Part shown: positions 63,150 through 64,000 of the stretch, in pieces
How positions within the stretch are numbered: position 1 is the first letter of the stretch
Layout: the number at the start of each line of letters is the position of its first letter
NCBI GenBank assembly: GCA_039819485.1
Contig: JBCBRY010000037.1
Location: 6,290-70,289, forward strand
Source: UBA6168 sp039819485
Lineage (GTDB): Bacteria; Bacteroidota; Bacteroidia; Chitinophagales; Saprospiraceae
DNA: 64,000 nucleotides
Direction: 5' to 3'
Made by a program: the position numbers and the translations under genes
Notes under the pieces: model-generated
Database searches by the model: none
What the model saw: only the letters and a program-made list of their open reading frames with translations
What the model was told of the DNA's origin: nothing

Positions 63150-63782
63150 TCAACCAGAAAACCCATGCTTTTCCAGCACCTCAGCTGGCGGCCCGTTCCA
63201 GGGGCCGGGGCGATTACCGGCATAGCCAAGGTCGTTGATGCCCATTTCGGAGGTAAAGAAGCCGGTGGCGGTGAGGTCCCGCATACGGTTGAAAAAGGCA
63301 GCACCGGGTTCCATGCCCGGTTTCACCTGATTGGGGTAGGCAATATCCTCAATGATTTCGATGCGCTGTAATTCGGTGCATTCAGCGAAAGGTTTTTCAA
63401 AACGCTTCAGCGATTCGGTGTCCAGCCATCGGAGGCCGCCCCGCATGGGCAGCTGGTGCTCTTCCATATCCTTGACAATGAATTCAATAAAGTCAGGCAC
63501 ACCGGCATCGGTGGCACTGCCGGAAGTCTCATCGGCCGGGATGATGATGTCAGCAAGGATTGCAATGGTAGCCATTTCGTGTTCATCAAAAAAAGTTTCG
63601 CCGAGCAGCTGCCGGTCACGGTTGACCTCGTGGGCTTCCCGCCCCGCCTCGATGAGCTCAAAGCCTTCCTCAATGGCTTCTTCCTGTGGTAGGTCCGATT
63701 TGCAGGACTCCCATAAAATACTGGTCGACACTGTACCGACACCGATGAATTGGAGGTATTTTCTTCTGTTCATTTTTGACAT
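63150..63782 (-). CDS. gluconate 2-dehydrogenase subunit 3 family protein
   Basis: 210 residues. MNRRKYLQFIGVGTVSTSILWESC is a twin-arginine-like signal ending at a cysteine. EHEMATIAILADIIIPADETSGSATDAGVPDFIEFIV is the family core. These proteins are small partners of GMC-type flavin dehydrogenases that pass electrons in the periplasm. The usual downstream GMC gene is absent; a hairpin and an unrelated lipoprotein follow. A partner may lie upstream, outside the window. Confidence 0.85.
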   Translation of the reverse strand: MSKMNRRKYLQFIGVGTVSTSILWESCKSDLPQEEAIEEGFELIEAGREAHEVNRDRQLLGETFFDEHEMATIAILADIIIPADETSGSATDAGVPDFIEFIVKDMEEHQLPMRGGLRWLDTESLKRFEKPFAECTELQRIEIIEDIAYPNQVKPGMEPGAAFFNRMRDLTATGFFTSEMGINDLGYAGNRPGPWNGPPAEVLEKHGFSG

Positions 63783-63957
63783 GATAGAGATTACTTCGGG
63801 TTCAAAATAATTTTTTCTGCCAATCTGTTTACTTGATTCATTGGGCCTGAAGCTCCCTCGGAACCAATAGATGCCAAAGATGCGGTTTCAGATAGTTTTA
63901 TCAAAAAATACAAACCTGAAAACAATTCTATATTTGCCGAGCTGACAAACAGGGTAG

Positions 63958-64000
63958 GAGTCAGGGGTCAGGGGTCAGGGGTCAGGTTTTTTCCTGACCC
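63958..64000. repeat. heptad array of GGGGTCA units and start of a hairpin, cut by window edge
   Basis: GGAGTCA plus three GGGGTCA units, then GG, T6, and CCTGACCC, which pairs with GGGTCAGG (63979-63986). The right arm runs to the last base of the window, so its full length is unknown. It lies about 175 bp upstream of the gluconate-dehydrogenase-like gene. Confidence 0.75.

Overview
The window looks like chromosomal DNA of a Bacteroidota bacterium, most likely of the Saprospiria (Lewinella/Haliscomenobacter) type. The evidence is two secreted proteins ending in type IX secretion (T9SS) sorting domains, three copies of TAnnTTTG, the Bacteroidota -7 promoter box, few Shine-Dalgarno sequences, a large TolB-like/outer-membrane hybrid, and a eukaryote-like sphingolipid desaturase, in a phylum known to make sphingolipids. 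No tRNA, rRNA or CRISPR array was seen.

Layout. 0-9 kb: exported and outer-membrane proteins (a VWA protein cut by the window edge, two small barrels, a protein with four internal repeats) and two paralogous helical proteins of unknown function. 9-18.6 kb: an HTH regulator with a PLD-like C-terminus and a palindrome just before its start, a lone NB-ARC ATPase, and three translationally coupled NB-ARC/TPR proteins with the same N-terminal peptide and nucleotide-binding domain but different TPR tails. This NLR-like cluster has no recognisable effector domain and is the first candidate for an undescribed system. 18.8-31.5 kb: a decayed mobile island with small membrane and DNA-binding proteins, a Rep-like winged-helix protein, an HTH gene broken by a stop codon, a type I restriction-modification operon (hsdR-hsdS-TPR-nuclease-hsdM) and a frameshifted, C-terminally truncated tyrosine recombinase facing the 3' end of mnmE.

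31.8-46 kb: mostly core genes: mnmE, an EAD11-like membrane protein divergent from a ureohydrolase, an RDD protein, Uma2 coupled to a GH53 galactanase, a methyltransferase-like membrane protein, a TolB-like giant and a metallo-beta-lactamase-fold hydrolase. 46.2-50.3 kb: a 1372-residue STAND ATPase with eleven near-identical 37-residue repeats and a TIR domain placed after the repeats, the second candidate immune system. 50-64 kb: GNAT, serine hydrolase, LVIVD/T9SS protein, a CDP-alcohol phosphotransferase-like fusion next to a sphingolipid delta-4-desaturase-like protein, purine nucleoside phosphorylase, YwbE, a DsbA-like protein, CotH kinase, a TlpA-like lipoprotein and a gluconate-dehydrogenase-subunit-3-like protein.

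A second theme is the DNA between genes. From 27 kb onward many intergenic gaps carry long hairpins. They include a 43-bp perfect stem in a divergent promoter region, a 58-bp loopless palindrome, and a series whose arms are built from 7-nt units that differ from place to place. One palindromic element also sits in frame inside a coding gene.
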